Source: Limnohabitans sp. G3-2
Lineage (GTDB): Bacteria > Pseudomonadota > Gammaproteobacteria > Burkholderiales > Burkholderiaceae_C
DNA: 64,000 bases
Direction: 5' to 3'
Assembly: GCF_002778275.1 (NCBI RefSeq)
Contig: NZ_NESG01000005.1
Span: 62,001-126,000, forward strand
The first letter of the stretch is position 1; each line of letters opens with the position of its first letter. The notes beneath the pieces are model-generated. The model had not been told where the DNA came from and made no database searches. It saw only the letters and a program-made list of their open reading frames with translations. Below are positions 54,945 to 64,000 of this stretch, piece after piece. A program made the translations under genes and the position numbers.

Positions 54945-56522
54945 TTAAAAGAACCCATGCAAGCGTGTTCCGACTTGCAAGACCAACAAAGACAGCACAA
55001 AACCCAAACCCGCATACACCAGGGTTTGCAACAATTTGTTGGTGCGCTTTTGCTCAGCCAACAACTGATCGATCTGCTTGGCATCGTGCGATCGGTTTTG
55101 TTGCAAATAGTCATGCAACAAGCGCGGCAACTGAGGCAGCAGCTTGGCGTAATGCGGCGCTTGTCCCTTCAACTCTTCCCACAACTTCTTGGGGCCAATT
55201 TGCTCCAGCATCCAAGTCTCTAGAAAGGGTTTGGCGGTGCTCCACAGGTCCAACTCAGGGTCCAAATCGCGGCCCAAGCCTTCGATGTTGAGCAAGGTTT
55301 TCTGCAAAAGAACCAGTTGCGGCTGAATCTCCACCTGAAAGCGGCGCGAGGTCTGAAACAACCGCATGAGCACCATGCCCAGCGAAATTTCTTTGAGTGG
55401 GCGATCGAAATAGGGCTCACAAACGGCGCGGATGGCCGACTCCAATTCGTCCACACGCGTCTCGGCCGGAACCCAGCCCGACTCGATGTGCAGCTCCGCC
55501 ACGCGCTTGTAGTCGCGGCGGAAAAAAGCAGTGAAGTTCTGTGCCAAGTACTCTTTGTCGTACTCGGTGAGGGTGCCCACGATACCGAAATCGAGCGAGA
55601 TGTAGCGCCCAAAAGTTTCAGGCGCCAAGCTCACCTGGATGTTGCCAGGGTGCATGTCCGCATGAAAGAACCCGTCGCGAAACACCTGCGTGAAGAACAG
55701 GGTCACGCCATCGCGCGCCAATTTGGGAATGTCCACACCCGCTTCGCGCAAACGGTCGACCTGGCTGATGGGCACGCCGTGCATGCGCTCCATGACGATG
55801 ACCTCAGGGTGACAAAAGTCCCAGATCATCTCGGGGATCAGCACCAAATGGAGGCCTTGCATGTTGCGGCGCAGCTGCGCGGCGTTGGCGGCTTCGCGCA
55901 CCAGGTCCAATTCGTCGTGCAGGTATTTGTCAAACTCGGCCACCACCTCGCGCGGCTTGAGGCGTTTGCCGTCAGCGCTCAGGTTTTCCACCCAGCCGGC
56001 CATCATGCGCATCAGGCTCAGGTCTTTGTCGATGACGGGCAGCATGCCCGGGCGCAAAACTTTGACCGCCACCTCACGCAAGTCGCCTGTTTTGCCACGC
56101 AGGGTGGCAAAGTGGACCTGCGCGATCGAAGCGCTGGCCACGGGCTCGCGTTCAAACGTCTCAAAAATATCGTCCACCGGGCGGCTGAAGGCCCGCTCAA
56201 TCGAGGCCACGGCAATGGCTGAACTGAAGGGCGGCACGCGGTCTTGCAGCTTGGCCAACTCCTCGGCGATGTCCGGGGCCAGCAAGTCACGGCGTGTGGA
56301 CAAGACCTGTCCAAATTTCACAAAAATCGGACCCAAGCGCTCAAGGGCTTCACGCAGGCGCACGGCCCGTGGTGAGCGCAAATCGCGCCCCACCGACAGC
56401 ACGCGCGCCAACACACGCAGCCATGGTTTTTGAAAGCTCGAGAGCACCAATTCGTCCAGGCCATAGCGCAAGACGATGAAGACAATGAAGGCGCCGCGTC
56501 CAAAACGGCTCCAGCGCATCAT
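54945..56522 (-). CDS. ubiB: Ubiquinone biosynthesis ATPase/kinase-like protein
   Basis: A 525-residue protein of the ADCK/UbiB family: the KxGQ motif ([20 protein letters not shown]), the nucleotide-binding segment [14 protein letters not shown] and the catalytic-like [14 protein letters not shown] with DFGIVGTL. C-terminal membrane segments end the chain ([20 protein letters not shown]). It supports ubiquinone synthesis. Its start overlaps the ubiJ stop by 4 bases. Confidence 0.95.
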   Translation of the reverse strand: MMRWSRFGRGAFIVFIVLRYGLDELVLSSFQKPWLRVLARVLSVGRDLRSPRAVRLREALERLGPIFVKFGQVLSTRRDLLAPDIAEELAKLQDRVPPFSSAIAVASIERAFSRPVDDIFETFEREPVASASIAQVHFATLRGKTGDLREVAVKVLRPGMLPVIDKDLSLMRMMAGWVENLSADGKRLKPREVVAEFDKYLHDELDLVREAANAAQLRRNMQGLHLVLIPEMIWDFCHPEVIVMERMHGVPISQVDRLREAGVDIPKLARDGVTLFFTQVFRDGFFHADMHPGNIQVSLAPETFGRYISLDFGIVGTLTEYDKEYLAQNFTAFFRRDYKRVAELHIESGWVPAETRVDELESAIRAVCEPYFDRPLKEISLGMVLMRLFQTSRRFQVEIQPQLVLLQKTLLNIEGLGRDLDPELDLWSTAKPFLETWMLEQIGPKKLWEELKGQAPHYAKLLPQLPRLLHDYLQQNRSHDAKQIDQLLAEQKRTNKLLQTLVYAGLGFVLSLLVLQVGTRLHGFF

Positions 56523-57091
56523 GCTGCGCCGCCTGTGCGAAGTTCAGTGCCAGGGCGCTTGGCCACAAAGCTGCGCAAAGCGCTCGCCGCTTGACGGGCA
56601 GCTTGCGCCAGGGTGTGCGCTGCTGCGTCCCCGATCAAGCGGGCCAAGTCCTCTTCGGCATCCCAGCGCACGTGATCGATCAGCCAATTGACTTCTGCGG
56701 CCAGTTGCACATCGCCTTCAATGCGCACCTTGGGCTTGTCGCCCCGCGCCAAAGCCGACACCAGTGTGGTGACCGATTCTTCGGTCACGGTCAGGCGCAA
56801 ATCAAAGCCATCAAATCGGCCGCGCTCCAGCAGCCCCGCAGGGGTGGGCGTCAATTGCAATTCCAAGCGATCCCACACCAGCGCGATGCGCTGGTTTTTT
56901 TGGCGCGCCAAACGCGCCATGGCCTCAGGCTCGCTCATCAGGACATGGTTGAGAAACAGGACCAAACGGTTCACGGTTTCATCGATCACCCATTCAGGGG
57001 GGTGAAAAGAAGTGCTGAACTGCTTGGCCATTTGAGCGGCCAGGTCGGGAAGCGCCTGAGCGGCCCATGAAAAAGGGGACTGTGTTGCCAT
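56519..57091 (-). CDS. ubiJ: Ubiquinone biosynthesis accessory protein, SCP2 domain
   Basis: A 190-residue protein with an SCP2-like lipid-binding domain ([40 protein letters not shown]). UbiJ assists the hydroxylation steps of aerobic ubiquinone synthesis. It lies directly upstream of ubiB (4-base overlap), with ubiE further upstream across the Tim44-like gene. Confidence 0.92.
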   Translation of the reverse strand: MATQSPFSWAAQALPDLAAQMAKQFSTSFHPPEWVIDETVNRLVLFLNHVLMSEPEAMARLARQKNQRIALVWDRLELQLTPTPAGLLERGRFDGFDLRLTVTEESVTTLVSALARGDKPKVRIEGDVQLAAEVNWLIDHVRWDAEEDLARLIGDAAAHTLAQAARQAASALRSFVAKRPGTELRTGGAA

Positions 57092-57137
57092 AGTCCCCGA
57101 TTATTCCCGAAAGTGCAGGCCCCAAAGAGCCAGGGCT

Positions 57138-58139
57138 TTATTGCAGTGCTTGCACGCCAGCCACCAGCCAGCCACCGCCCTGCTTGGACTTGGTCATGTT
57201 CCAGACTTCGCGGAATGGGCTCGGGCCAGAAGCAGCGTCCTCACGGATCATGCCGTTGAACTCGACACTGGCCATGTAAGCATCGGCCTGCTCTTCAATG
57301 CCCAAGAGCTGGGCGTCGAGCATGACCACTTCGGTCTTGTTGGGCTGACCAGGGAACTGCGCTTCGCGCTCAGCCAACTGGTTGCGGATTTCCACCACCA
57401 TGGCGTCCGTCATCATGGAGCGCAGTGCGCTGATGTCCGAACGGTCCCAGGCGTCTTGCAAGGTCACGAAATTGCGTTTGGCGGCTGTGATGAAACTGTC
57501 CACATCAAAGCCGGCTGGGATGCCCCAGGTTTGCGAACCACTCAGACCTGAGCCAATGCCCGAGCCGATCATGGAGCCCGTCGATTGGGAAGCAGCCGAG
57601 CTGTCGAAGCGGGTGTTTTGGCCTTCCCATGGGCGAGCCGAGGCGTCGTTGCCCACGTTTTGGGGGCTGTACTGTTTGTAGGTGGCCGGGTTTTCCGCAG
57701 AAGCGCCGGCCCCTTGGTAAGCCAGACCACCGTTTTGAGAAGCAGCGCCACGACGGGCCCGCATGACCATGCCAATCACCGCGACCACAGCCACACCGAT
57801 CAACAAAGCCATCAAGATGTTGCCAAAAGCTTCACCCATACCGAGGGAGCTGGCCAACCAAGCCAGGCCCAGACCCGCGGCCAAACCACCCAGCATGGCA
57901 CCCCAAGGCTTCTTGGGTGCGGCAGCAGCAGCAGGTGCAGCAGCCGGTTTGGCGACGTTCGCAGGTGCCGCATTTTGGGCAGGTGCAGCAGGTGTTTGAG
58001 GCGCGGCATCGCGCTTGGTGACCTGGTTCGACTGCTGACCAATGGATTTGCCACCCCCCATGCGGCGTGCGGCTTCAGCATTCAGACTGCCCAGTGCCAT
58101 CACGCCAGCGAGCATCAGGGTCATCAACTTGTTGTTCAT
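57138..58139 (-). CDS. Tim44-like domain protein
   Basis: A 333-residue protein. It has a signal-like N-terminus (LMTLMLAGVMALGSLNAEA), an Ala/Pro-rich region at about 50-85, membrane-like helices at about 85-130 (GLAAGLGLAWLASSLGMG, ILMALLIGVAVVAVIGMVM) and a C-terminal Tim44-like domain from about 215 (DVDSFITAAKRNFVTLQDAW). The mitochondrial relative helps protein import; the bacterial role is unknown. It sits between ubiE and ubiJ. Confidence 0.88.
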   Translation of the reverse strand: MNNKLMTLMLAGVMALGSLNAEAARRMGGGKSIGQQSNQVTKRDAAPQTPAAPAQNAAPANVAKPAAAPAAAAAPKKPWGAMLGGLAAGLGLAWLASSLGMGEAFGNILMALLIGVAVVAVIGMVMRARRGAASQNGGLAYQGAGASAENPATYKQYSPQNVGNDASARPWEGQNTRFDSSAASQSTGSMIGSGIGSGLSGSQTWGIPAGFDVDSFITAAKRNFVTLQDAWDRSDISALRSMMTDAMVVEIRNQLAEREAQFPGQPNKTEVVMLDAQLLGIEEQADAYMASVEFNGMIREDAASGPSPFREVWNMTKSKQGGGWLVAGVQALQ

Positions 58140-58174
58140 GGTGTCTCCAACTCAGGAAATTCGGTTTGTGGGCC

Positions 58175-58906
58175 TCAGCACTTGATGCCCATGTGCAAGG
58201 CTACCACCCCGGCCGATAAATTGTGAAAATCCACATGCCCAAATCCGGCATTTTTCATAAGGGTTTTCAAATCCTCTTGGCTGGGATGCATGCGAATCGA
58301 TTCGGCCAGATAGCGGTAACTGTCGGCGTCTCCCGCCACCAGCTTGCCCAATTGGGGCAGTATCTTGAAGCTGTACCAGTCGTAAGCTTTTTCCAGGGGT
58401 TTGGCCACTTTGGAAAACTCCAGCACCAGCAATTTTCCGCCCGGCTTGAGCACACGGCACATTTCCTTCAGCGCCACGTCTTTGTGGGTCATATTGCGCA
58501 GCCCAAAAGCCACACTGACCACGTTGAAATGGGCATCTGGAAATGGCAGTTTTTCGGCATCGCACACCAGCGTGGGCAAGGCCAGGCCGTGATCGACCAA
58601 ACGGTCACGGCCGGTGGACAACATGGCTTCGTTGATGTCGGTGTGAACCACGCGGCCCGTGGCACCCACTTTTTTGGCGAACGCCATGGACAAATCGCCC
58701 GTACCGCCTGCGATGTCGAGCACCTGATCGCCCTCTTTGAGGTTGGCCACCTGCACGGTGTAGGCCTTCCACACGCGGTGCAAGCCCATGGACATCAGGT
58801 CGTTCATCACATCGTATTTGGACGCAACCGAGTCGAACACGCCGCGCACATGCTTGGCTTTTTCTGTTTCATCGACGGTCTTGAAACCGAAATGGGTGGT
58901 GCTCAT
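58175..58906 (-). CDS. ubiE: Ubiquinone/menaquinone C-methyltransferase
   Basis: A 243-residue SAM-dependent methyltransferase that methylates the ring carbon of demethoxy quinol intermediates. The SAM motif is [40 protein letters not shown] and [17 protein letters not shown] are family blocks. ATG 58906 ([13 protein letters not shown]) is chosen; a longer in-frame start lies in the DUF971 stop region. It is 10 bp downstream of the DUF971 gene. Confidence 0.96.
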   Translation of the reverse strand: MSTTHFGFKTVDETEKAKHVRGVFDSVASKYDVMNDLMSMGLHRVWKAYTVQVANLKEGDQVLDIAGGTGDLSMAFAKKVGATGRVVHTDINEAMLSTGRDRLVDHGLALPTLVCDAEKLPFPDAHFNVVSVAFGLRNMTHKDVALKEMCRVLKPGGKLLVLEFSKVAKPLEKAYDWYSFKILPQLGKLVAGDADSYRYLAESIRMHPSQEDLKTLMKNAGFGHVDFHNLSAGVVALHMGIKC

Positions 58907-58916
58907 GACGGGGCCC

Positions 58917-59336
58917 TCAATGTTGGTGACCGCAACTGCCGCCGGCAGCGGCCTCGACCATGGGCGCATCGCGGCTCATGCCTGCAGCTTGCAGGCGGTC
59001 TTCGTATTGTTTCCACAAGGCCTCTTGCTGGTCACCCAAGAAGTACAGGTATTCCCATGTGAACAGGCCCGACTCGTGGCCATCGGTGAAGGTCGGCTTC
59101 ACCGCGTAATTGCCCACAGGTTCGATTTCGGCAATGCCGACCTCGCGCTTGCCGGTTTGCAGCACTTCCTGTCCCGGGCCATGGCCTTGTACCTCGGCCG
59201 AGGGCGAATAAACACGCATCAGCTCAAAAGGGATGCGGAACTGCGCGCCATCGGAAAACCCGATTTCCAGAACCCGGGTCTGACCGTGCACGGTCAAGGA
59301 CTCGGGGGTGGGCATGTCTTTTTTCAATCCGGCCAT
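58917..59336 (-). CDS. DUF971 protein
   Basis: A 139-residue protein matching DUF971, related to the N-terminal domain of gamma-butyrobetaine hydroxylase ([40 protein letters not shown]). The role is unknown, possibly linked to Fe-S proteins. The C-terminal CGHQH is compatible with metal binding. It lies between the large FAD/Fe-S oxidoreductase and ubiE. Confidence 0.9.
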   Translation of the reverse strand: MAGLKKDMPTPESLTVHGQTRVLEIGFSDGAQFRIPFELMRVYSPSAEVQGHGPGQEVLQTGKREVGIAEIEPVGNYAVKPTFTDGHESGLFTWEYLYFLGDQQEALWKQYEDRLQAAGMSRDAPMVEAAAGGSCGHQH

Positions 59337-59351
59337 GTTCCGCTTTCCAAT

Positions 59352-62300
59352 TTAAACCAACACGCGCTCAATGCCGCCCGCATTGGCTGCACTCACGTAT
59401 TCGGGCATCCATGCTTCGCCCAGGATGTGCTTGGCCATCTCGACCACGATGTAGTCGGCTTCGAGCAGACCGTTTTTCATGTCGTCGCCAAAACGCGACA
59501 AGCCTTGCAGGCAGCTGGGGCAGCTGGTCAGGATTTTCACGTTGGCCTGAGGGGCCAGCGCACCGCTGCTGCGCAAAGCCGCTTCGCCTTTGAGCAGCTC
59601 TTCTTCTTTGCGAAAGCGCACCTGGGTCGAAATATCGGGGCGCGTCACGCCCAGCGTGCCCGACTCGCCGCAGCAGCGTTTGCTCTCGAGCACGTTATCC
59701 CCCATCAAGGCATTGACGGTCTTCATGGGCTCTTGCTGCTTCATGGGGCTGTGGCAAGGGTCGTGGTACAGATAGGCCCCGCCTGCGTCCAGCTTCATGC
59801 CTTTTTCGAGCAAGAACTCGTGGATGTCGATGATGCGGCAGCCCGGGAAGATCTTGTCGAACTGGTAGCCCTGCAGCTGGTCATAACAAGTACCGCAGCT
59901 CACCACCACGGTCTTGATGTCCAGGTAGTTGAGCGTGTTGGCCACGCGGTGGAACAGCACACGGTTGTCGGTGATGATCTTCTCGGCCTTGTCAAACTGG
60001 CCCGAGCCTTTTTGCGGGTAGCCGCAGCACAGGTAGCCCGGCGGCAACACGGTCTGCACACCCACATGCCAGAGCATGGCCTGGGTGGCCAAACCCACTT
60101 GGCTGAACAGGCGCTCGGAGCCGCAACCGGGGAAGTAAAACACCGCTTCGGATTCTGAGGTGGTGGCCTTTGGGTTGCGGATGATGGGCACGTAGTCGTT
60201 GTCTTCGATGTCCAGCAAAGCACGCGCGGTTTTCTTGGGCAAGTTGCCCGGCATCTTTTTGTTGATGAAGTGGATCACCTGCTCTTTGATGGGCGCGGTG
60301 CCCACCGAGGCCGGTGGCGCACTCGTTTGCTTGCGGGCCACGCCCTTGAGCAACCCAGCCACAAAGCGCTGCGCACGCATGCCCACGCCCACCATGGCGG
60401 CACGCGCCAACTTGATGGTTTCGGGGTTGGTGGCGTTGAGCATGAACATGGCCGCTGCGTTGCCGGGGCGGAAGCTTTTCTGACCCATCTTGCGCAGCAG
60501 GTTGCGCATGTTCATGGACACATCGCCAAAGTCGATGTTGACCGGGCAAGGCGTCAGGCACTTGTGGCACACGGTGCAGTGGTCGGCCACGTCTTCGAAT
60601 TCCTGCCAGTGCTTGATCGAGATGCCACGGCGGGTTTGTTCTTCGTAGAGGAATGCCTCGACCAGCAAGGAGGTCGCCAAAATTTTGTTGCGCGGGCTGT
60701 AGAGCAAATTGGCGCGCGGCACGTGCGTGGCGCACACGGGTTTGCATTTGCCGCAGCGCAAACAGTCTTTCACGCTGGCGGCAATCGCACCGATGTCCGA
60801 CTGCTGCATGATCAGCGACTCGTGGCCCATCAGGCCAAAGCTGGGGGTGTAGGCGTGGGTCAAATCGGCGGCATGCACATCGTCGCCCAAGCCCGTGAGG
60901 GCCGCGCCGCGCAGCAGCTTGCCTTTGTTGAAGCGCCCTTCGGGGTCCACTTTGGCTTTGTAGGCGGTGAAGTTGGCCAACTCGGCGTCGGTCAAAAACT
61001 CCAGCTTGGTGATGCCAATGCCGTGTTCGCCCGAGATCACGCCGTCCAGGCTGCGGGCCAGCACCATGATGCGGGCGACCGCCTCGTGCGCGGTCTGCAG
61101 CATCTCGTAGTTGTCGGAGTTGACCGGAATATTGGTGTGCACATTGCCGTCACCCGCATGCATGTGCAGCGCCACCCACACACGGCCTTTGAGGACGCGT
61201 TGGTGAATGGCCGTGACTTCGGTCAGGATCGGCAAAAAGGCCGAGCCCGAGAAAATGTTTTGGAAAGCCGGGCGAATTTGCGTTTTCCAGCTGGCGCGCA
61301 GGCTGTGCTCTTGCAACTGTGGAAACAAGGCGTCGACATCGGTCAACCAACCTTGCCACTGCGCACGCACCTCGCGCACCACGGCCAGGGCTTGCGCCAC
61401 GCGGTCTTCCAACAACTCGGCCGAAGGCATGTCGTTGGCATCGTCTTGTTTGCCCAAAGGCAGGTTGCCCTTGACCAGAAAATCTTCCAGCTCGCGGCAA
61501 AACTGCAGCTTGTTGCGCAGGCTCAGCTCGATGTTGATGCGCTCGATGCCGTCGGTGTACTCGGCCATGCGCGGCAGCGGAATGACCACGTCCTCGTTGA
61601 CCTTGAAGGCGTTGGTGTGGCGCGAAATAGCCGCTGTCTTTTTGCGGTCGTGCCAAAACTTTTTGCGCGCTTCGGGGCTGATGGCAATGAAACCTTCGCC
61701 ACTGCGCGAGTTGGCAATGCGCACGATCTCGCTGGTCGCCTTGGCCACGTCGTCGGCGTTGTCACCGGCAATGTCACCGATCAAGACCATCTTGGGGAAA
61801 CCGCCGCGCTTGCTCTTGGTCGAATAACCCACGGCCCGCAAATAGCGGTCGTCCAGGTGTTCCAAACCGGCCATCACGGTGCCGGTGCGCTTTTGCTCGG
61901 CAAACATGAAGTCCTTGATCTCGACGATGCTGGGCACCGCCTCGCGGGCGTGGCCAAAGAACTCCATGCACACGGTGCGGGTGTGCGTGGGCATGCGGTG
62001 CACCACCCAACGGGCGCTGGTGATCAGGCCGTCGCAGCCTTCTTTTTGCACGCCCGGCAAACCGCTCAAAAACTTGTCGGTCACGTCCTTGCCCAGGCCT
62101 TCTTTGCGGAAAGTCTTGCCCGGGATCACCAGGGTTTCGGTGCGGATCGGGGTTTTGCCATCGGCCTTGAAGTAGCGCAACTCAAAAGTGGCAACTTCGG
62201 CGTCGTGGATCTTGCCCATGTTGTGGTCCATGCGCACCACGTCCAGCCATTCGGCGTCGGGCGTGACCATGCGCCAGCTGGCCAGGTTGTCGAGCGCAGT

Positions 62301-63230
62301 GCCCCACAAAACCGCTTTTTTGCCGCCCGCGTTCATGGCGATGTTGCCGCCCACGCAGCTGGCTTCGGCCGAAGTCGGGTCCACCGCAAAGACAAAACCA
62401 CCGCGCTCGGCCGCATCGGCCACGCGTTGGGTCACCACACCGGCTTCGGTGTAGATGGTCGGGATGGGGTGCGCGATGCCGGGCAGGTCGACCATCTCGA
62501 CCTCGGTCATGGCTTCGAGCTTTTCGGTGTTGATGACCGCGCTCTTCCAGGTCAAGGGAATCGCGCCACCGGTGTAGCCCGTGCCGCCGCCGCGCGGGAC
62601 GATGGTCAGCCCCAAGTCGATGCAGCCCTTGACCAGCCCCGCCATTTCGGTCTCGCTGTCGGGGGTCAGCACCACAAAGGGGTACTCCACGCGCCAGTCG
62701 GTCGCGTCGGTCACATGACTCACGCGCGAGAGGCCGTCGAACTTGATGTTGTCCTTGGCGGTCAGGCGCCCCAGCGTTTTTTGCACTTGGCTGCGCAGCT
62801 TGGCCATGCGGGTGAAACGTTCGCTGAACTGTGTCACGGCTTGGGTGGCCATGGCGAGCAACTGGCCCACCAGCTTGTCACGGGCCGTGTCGGCCTCGGG
62901 CGTGCGGCGCTTTTGGACCTCGCCCAAGCGGTGCTGCAAGGCTTCCACCAGCAATTTGCGGCGTGCCGGGTTGTCCAACAAGTCGTCTTGTAAATAGGGG
63001 TTGCGCTCCACCACCCAGATGTCGCCCAGGACTTCGTACAACATCCGAGCCGATCGACCCGTGCCCCGCTCTTGGCGCAATTGGTTCAAAAGATCCCAAG
63101 CCGATTCGCCCAGCAAACGCAGCACGATTTCGCGGTCAGAGAAGCTCGTGTAGTTGTAGGGGATCTCGCGCAGGCGCGGCGCATCGGCGTCGGCTTGCAT
63201 CAAATGTTGGAGCGTGGTGGGTGCATTCAT
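59352..63230 (-). CDS. Large FAD-linked oxidase / Fe-S oxidoreductase with DUF3683
   Basis: A 1292-residue multidomain protein of the D-2-hydroxyacid (lactate) dehydrogenase type. Its order is: DUF3683 at about 25-150, FAD-binding PP-loop [16 protein letters not shown] near 215, and FAD-oxidase C-terminal domain. Two [4Fe-4S] motifs follow, near 820 ([14 protein letters not shown]) and 890 ([12 protein letters not shown]). Last comes a pair of CCG domains ([47 protein letters not shown], about 1030-1185). It may pass electrons from a hydroxyacid to the quinone pool. The ATG at 63230 (MNAPTTLQ) precedes the conserved N-terminus. Confidence 0.9.
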   Translation of the reverse strand: MNAPTTLQHLMQADADAPRLREIPYNYTSFSDREIVLRLLGESAWDLLNQLRQERGTGRSARMLYEVLGDIWVVERNPYLQDDLLDNPARRKLLVEALQHRLGEVQKRRTPEADTARDKLVGQLLAMATQAVTQFSERFTRMAKLRSQVQKTLGRLTAKDNIKFDGLSRVSHVTDATDWRVEYPFVVLTPDSETEMAGLVKGCIDLGLTIVPRGGGTGYTGGAIPLTWKSAVINTEKLEAMTEVEMVDLPGIAHPIPTIYTEAGVVTQRVADAAERGGFVFAVDPTSAEASCVGGNIAMNAGGKKAVLWGTALDNLASWRMVTPDAEWLDVVRMDHNMGKIHDAEVATFELRYFKADGKTPIRTETLVIPGKTFRKEGLGKDVTDKFLSGLPGVQKEGCDGLITSARWVVHRMPTHTRTVCMEFFGHAREAVPSIVEIKDFMFAEQKRTGTVMAGLEHLDDRYLRAVGYSTKSKRGGFPKMVLIGDIAGDNADDVAKATSEIVRIANSRSGEGFIAISPEARKKFWHDRKKTAAISRHTNAFKVNEDVVIPLPRMAEYTDGIERINIELSLRNKLQFCRELEDFLVKGNLPLGKQDDANDMPSAELLEDRVAQALAVVREVRAQWQGWLTDVDALFPQLQEHSLRASWKTQIRPAFQNIFSGSAFLPILTEVTAIHQRVLKGRVWVALHMHAGDGNVHTNIPVNSDNYEMLQTAHEAVARIMVLARSLDGVISGEHGIGITKLEFLTDAELANFTAYKAKVDPEGRFNKGKLLRGAALTGLGDDVHAADLTHAYTPSFGLMGHESLIMQQSDIGAIAASVKDCLRCGKCKPVCATHVPRANLLYSPRNKILATSLLVEAFLYEEQTRRGISIKHWQEFEDVADHCTVCHKCLTPCPVNIDFGDVSMNMRNLLRKMGQKSFRPGNAAAMFMLNATNPETIKLARAAMVGVGMRAQRFVAGLLKGVARKQTSAPPASVGTAPIKEQVIHFINKKMPGNLPKKTARALLDIEDNDYVPIIRNPKATTSESEAVFYFPGCGSERLFSQVGLATQAMLWHVGVQTVLPPGYLCCGYPQKGSGQFDKAEKIITDNRVLFHRVANTLNYLDIKTVVVSCGTCYDQLQGYQFDKIFPGCRIIDIHEFLLEKGMKLDAGGAYLYHDPCHSPMKQQEPMKTVNALMGDNVLESKRCCGESGTLGVTRPDISTQVRFRKEEELLKGEAALRSSGALAPQANVKILTSCPSCLQGLSRFGDDMKNGLLEADYIVVEMAKHILGEAWMPEYVSAANAGGIERVLV

Positions 63231-63508
63231 GGGTATGGCGCAGTCAAAGGCGTCGCTGAAGACGCTGTCAGCCAGACCCAAAACAGGTGTCAAAGCGGCT
63301 GAGGGGCAATGTTACCGCAGTGCAACAAACACACGCCGGGGGTGGGGGCACCTGTCACCCACAGGTCTGCGCTCATGGAAACCCCGGATTGCCTTGCAAC
63401 TGTCACACAGTTTTAATCCATTTGACATCAACAGCCACGAAAGTGAAGCCTCGGAATTGCCTGTTTGTATTGGGCAAATCAAGACTTCCTTACTTTTCAG
63501 GAAACGCC

Positions 63509-64000
63509 ATGAAATTCAAACTTACCCTCTCCGCCCTGGCTTTGGGCCTGGCCAGCCTCTCCGCCCAAGCCCAGACCGAGATCCAGTGGTGGCACTCGAT
63601 GGGCGGCGCCCTGGGTGAGTGGGTCAACGATCTGGCCAAAGACTTCAACGCCAGCCAAAAAGACTACAAAATAGTGCCCACCTTCAAGGGCAGCTACGAC
63701 GAGTCCATGACCGCTGCCATTGCCGCCTACCGTGCGGGCAATGCGCCCCACATCCTGCAGGTGTTCGAAGTGGGCACGGCCACCATGATGGCCAGCAAGG
63801 GCGCCATCGTGCCCGTGGGCAAGGTCATGCAAGATGCTGGCCTCAAATTTGACCAAAACGCCTATGTGCCCGCCGTGGCCGGTTACTACACCGCCCCCAA
63901 CGGCCAAATGTTGAGCTTCCCATTCAACAGCTCCACCCCCGTCTTTCATTACAACAAGGACGCTTTCAAGGCCGCAGGCCTGGACCCCAACACCCCGCCC
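63509..64000 (+). CDS. ugpB: ABC transporter substrate-binding protein, UgpB-like (3' end outside window)
   Basis: 164 residues are visible: a signal peptide ([19 protein letters not shown]) followed by the mature start [20 protein letters not shown] and [20 protein letters not shown]. This matches sn-glycerol-3-phosphate receptor UgpB of the Ugp ABC transporter. AGGAAA precedes the ATG. The gene continues past the right edge; the downstream ugpA/E/C genes, if present, are outside. The 278-bp divergent region upstream holds two CTGTCAC motifs (63352-63358 and 63400-63406). Confidence 0.9.
   Translation, partial: MKFKLTLSALALGLASLSAQAQTEIQWWHSMGGALGEWVNDLAKDFNASQKDYKIVPTFKGSYDESMTAAIAAYRAGNAPHILQVFEVGTATMMASKGAIVPVGKVMQDAGLKFDQNAYVPAVAGYYTAPNGQMLSFPFNSSTPVFHYNKDAFKAAGLDPNTPP

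Overview
The window is about 64 kb of a GC-rich chromosome with tightly packed genes, many 4-base stop/start overlaps and short polycistronic runs. Gene content points to a betaproteobacterium of the order Burkholderiales, most likely the family Comamonadaceae (Limnohabitans / Polaromonas / Rhodoferax-like). The evidence is an aerobic benzoyl-CoA (box) pathway with a BoxR regulator, TctC-type binding proteins, DUF3460, a UbiJ-UbiB-UbiE cluster, and the FmdB-DUF502-AspS run. No rRNA, tRNA, CRISPR array, insertion sequence or phage gene is evident. The genus assignment is inference.

Region 1 (1-15026) is the most striking part: a benzoate degradation island. On the + strand are boxD and the benzoate-CoA ligase gene. 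On the - strand is boxR, followed by one long run: boxC, boxB, boxA, a fused NADH-module formate dehydrogenase subunit (FdsG+FdsB), fdsA, DUF3305 and DUF3306. BoxC releases one formate per ring opened, so the NAD-linked formate dehydrogenase is placed to oxidise a product of the same pathway. Putative BoxR operators (TGCA-N6-TGCA, one 16-mer identical at two sites) lie in both intergenic regions around boxR. Two unusual repeat sets interrupt the run: three long hairpins with related loops between boxB and boxA, and a 39-bp triplicate between fdsGB and fdsA.

Region 2 (15027-33700) holds a chemoreceptor with several HAMP-like units, a hybrid histidine kinase with a periplasmic haem-binding motif, and housekeeping genes: apbC, metG, a SulP transporter coupled to a DUF1275 remnant, DUF3460, scpA, panC, gpsA, secB, grxC, rhodanese, gpmA, ctpA and a MoeB/ThiF-like enzyme. 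It ends with a MarR regulator coupled to a thermonuclease.

Region 3 (33700-44500) is accessory metabolism. Two TctC-type binding proteins, a sulfatase and a second SulP transporter form one co-directional block. Then come a SbmA/BacA-like transporter with a cupin, GNAT and PNPOx-like genes, a YcaQ-like protein, DUF4287, an Asp/Glu racemase-like protein and DUF429.

Region 4 (44500-64000) is mostly - strand. It carries a BLUF photoreceptor next to folE, a nudB-EEP-clsB operon, aspS-DUF502-fmdB, a sodium:solute symporter, the ubiquinone genes ubiB, ubiJ and ubiE around a Tim44-like gene, DUF971, and a 1292-residue FAD/Fe-S oxidoreductase. A + strand group (ABC ATPase, lytic transglycosylase, glycine-rich RNA-binding protein) sits between nudB and aspS. 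The window ends inside a ugpB-like binding-protein gene.
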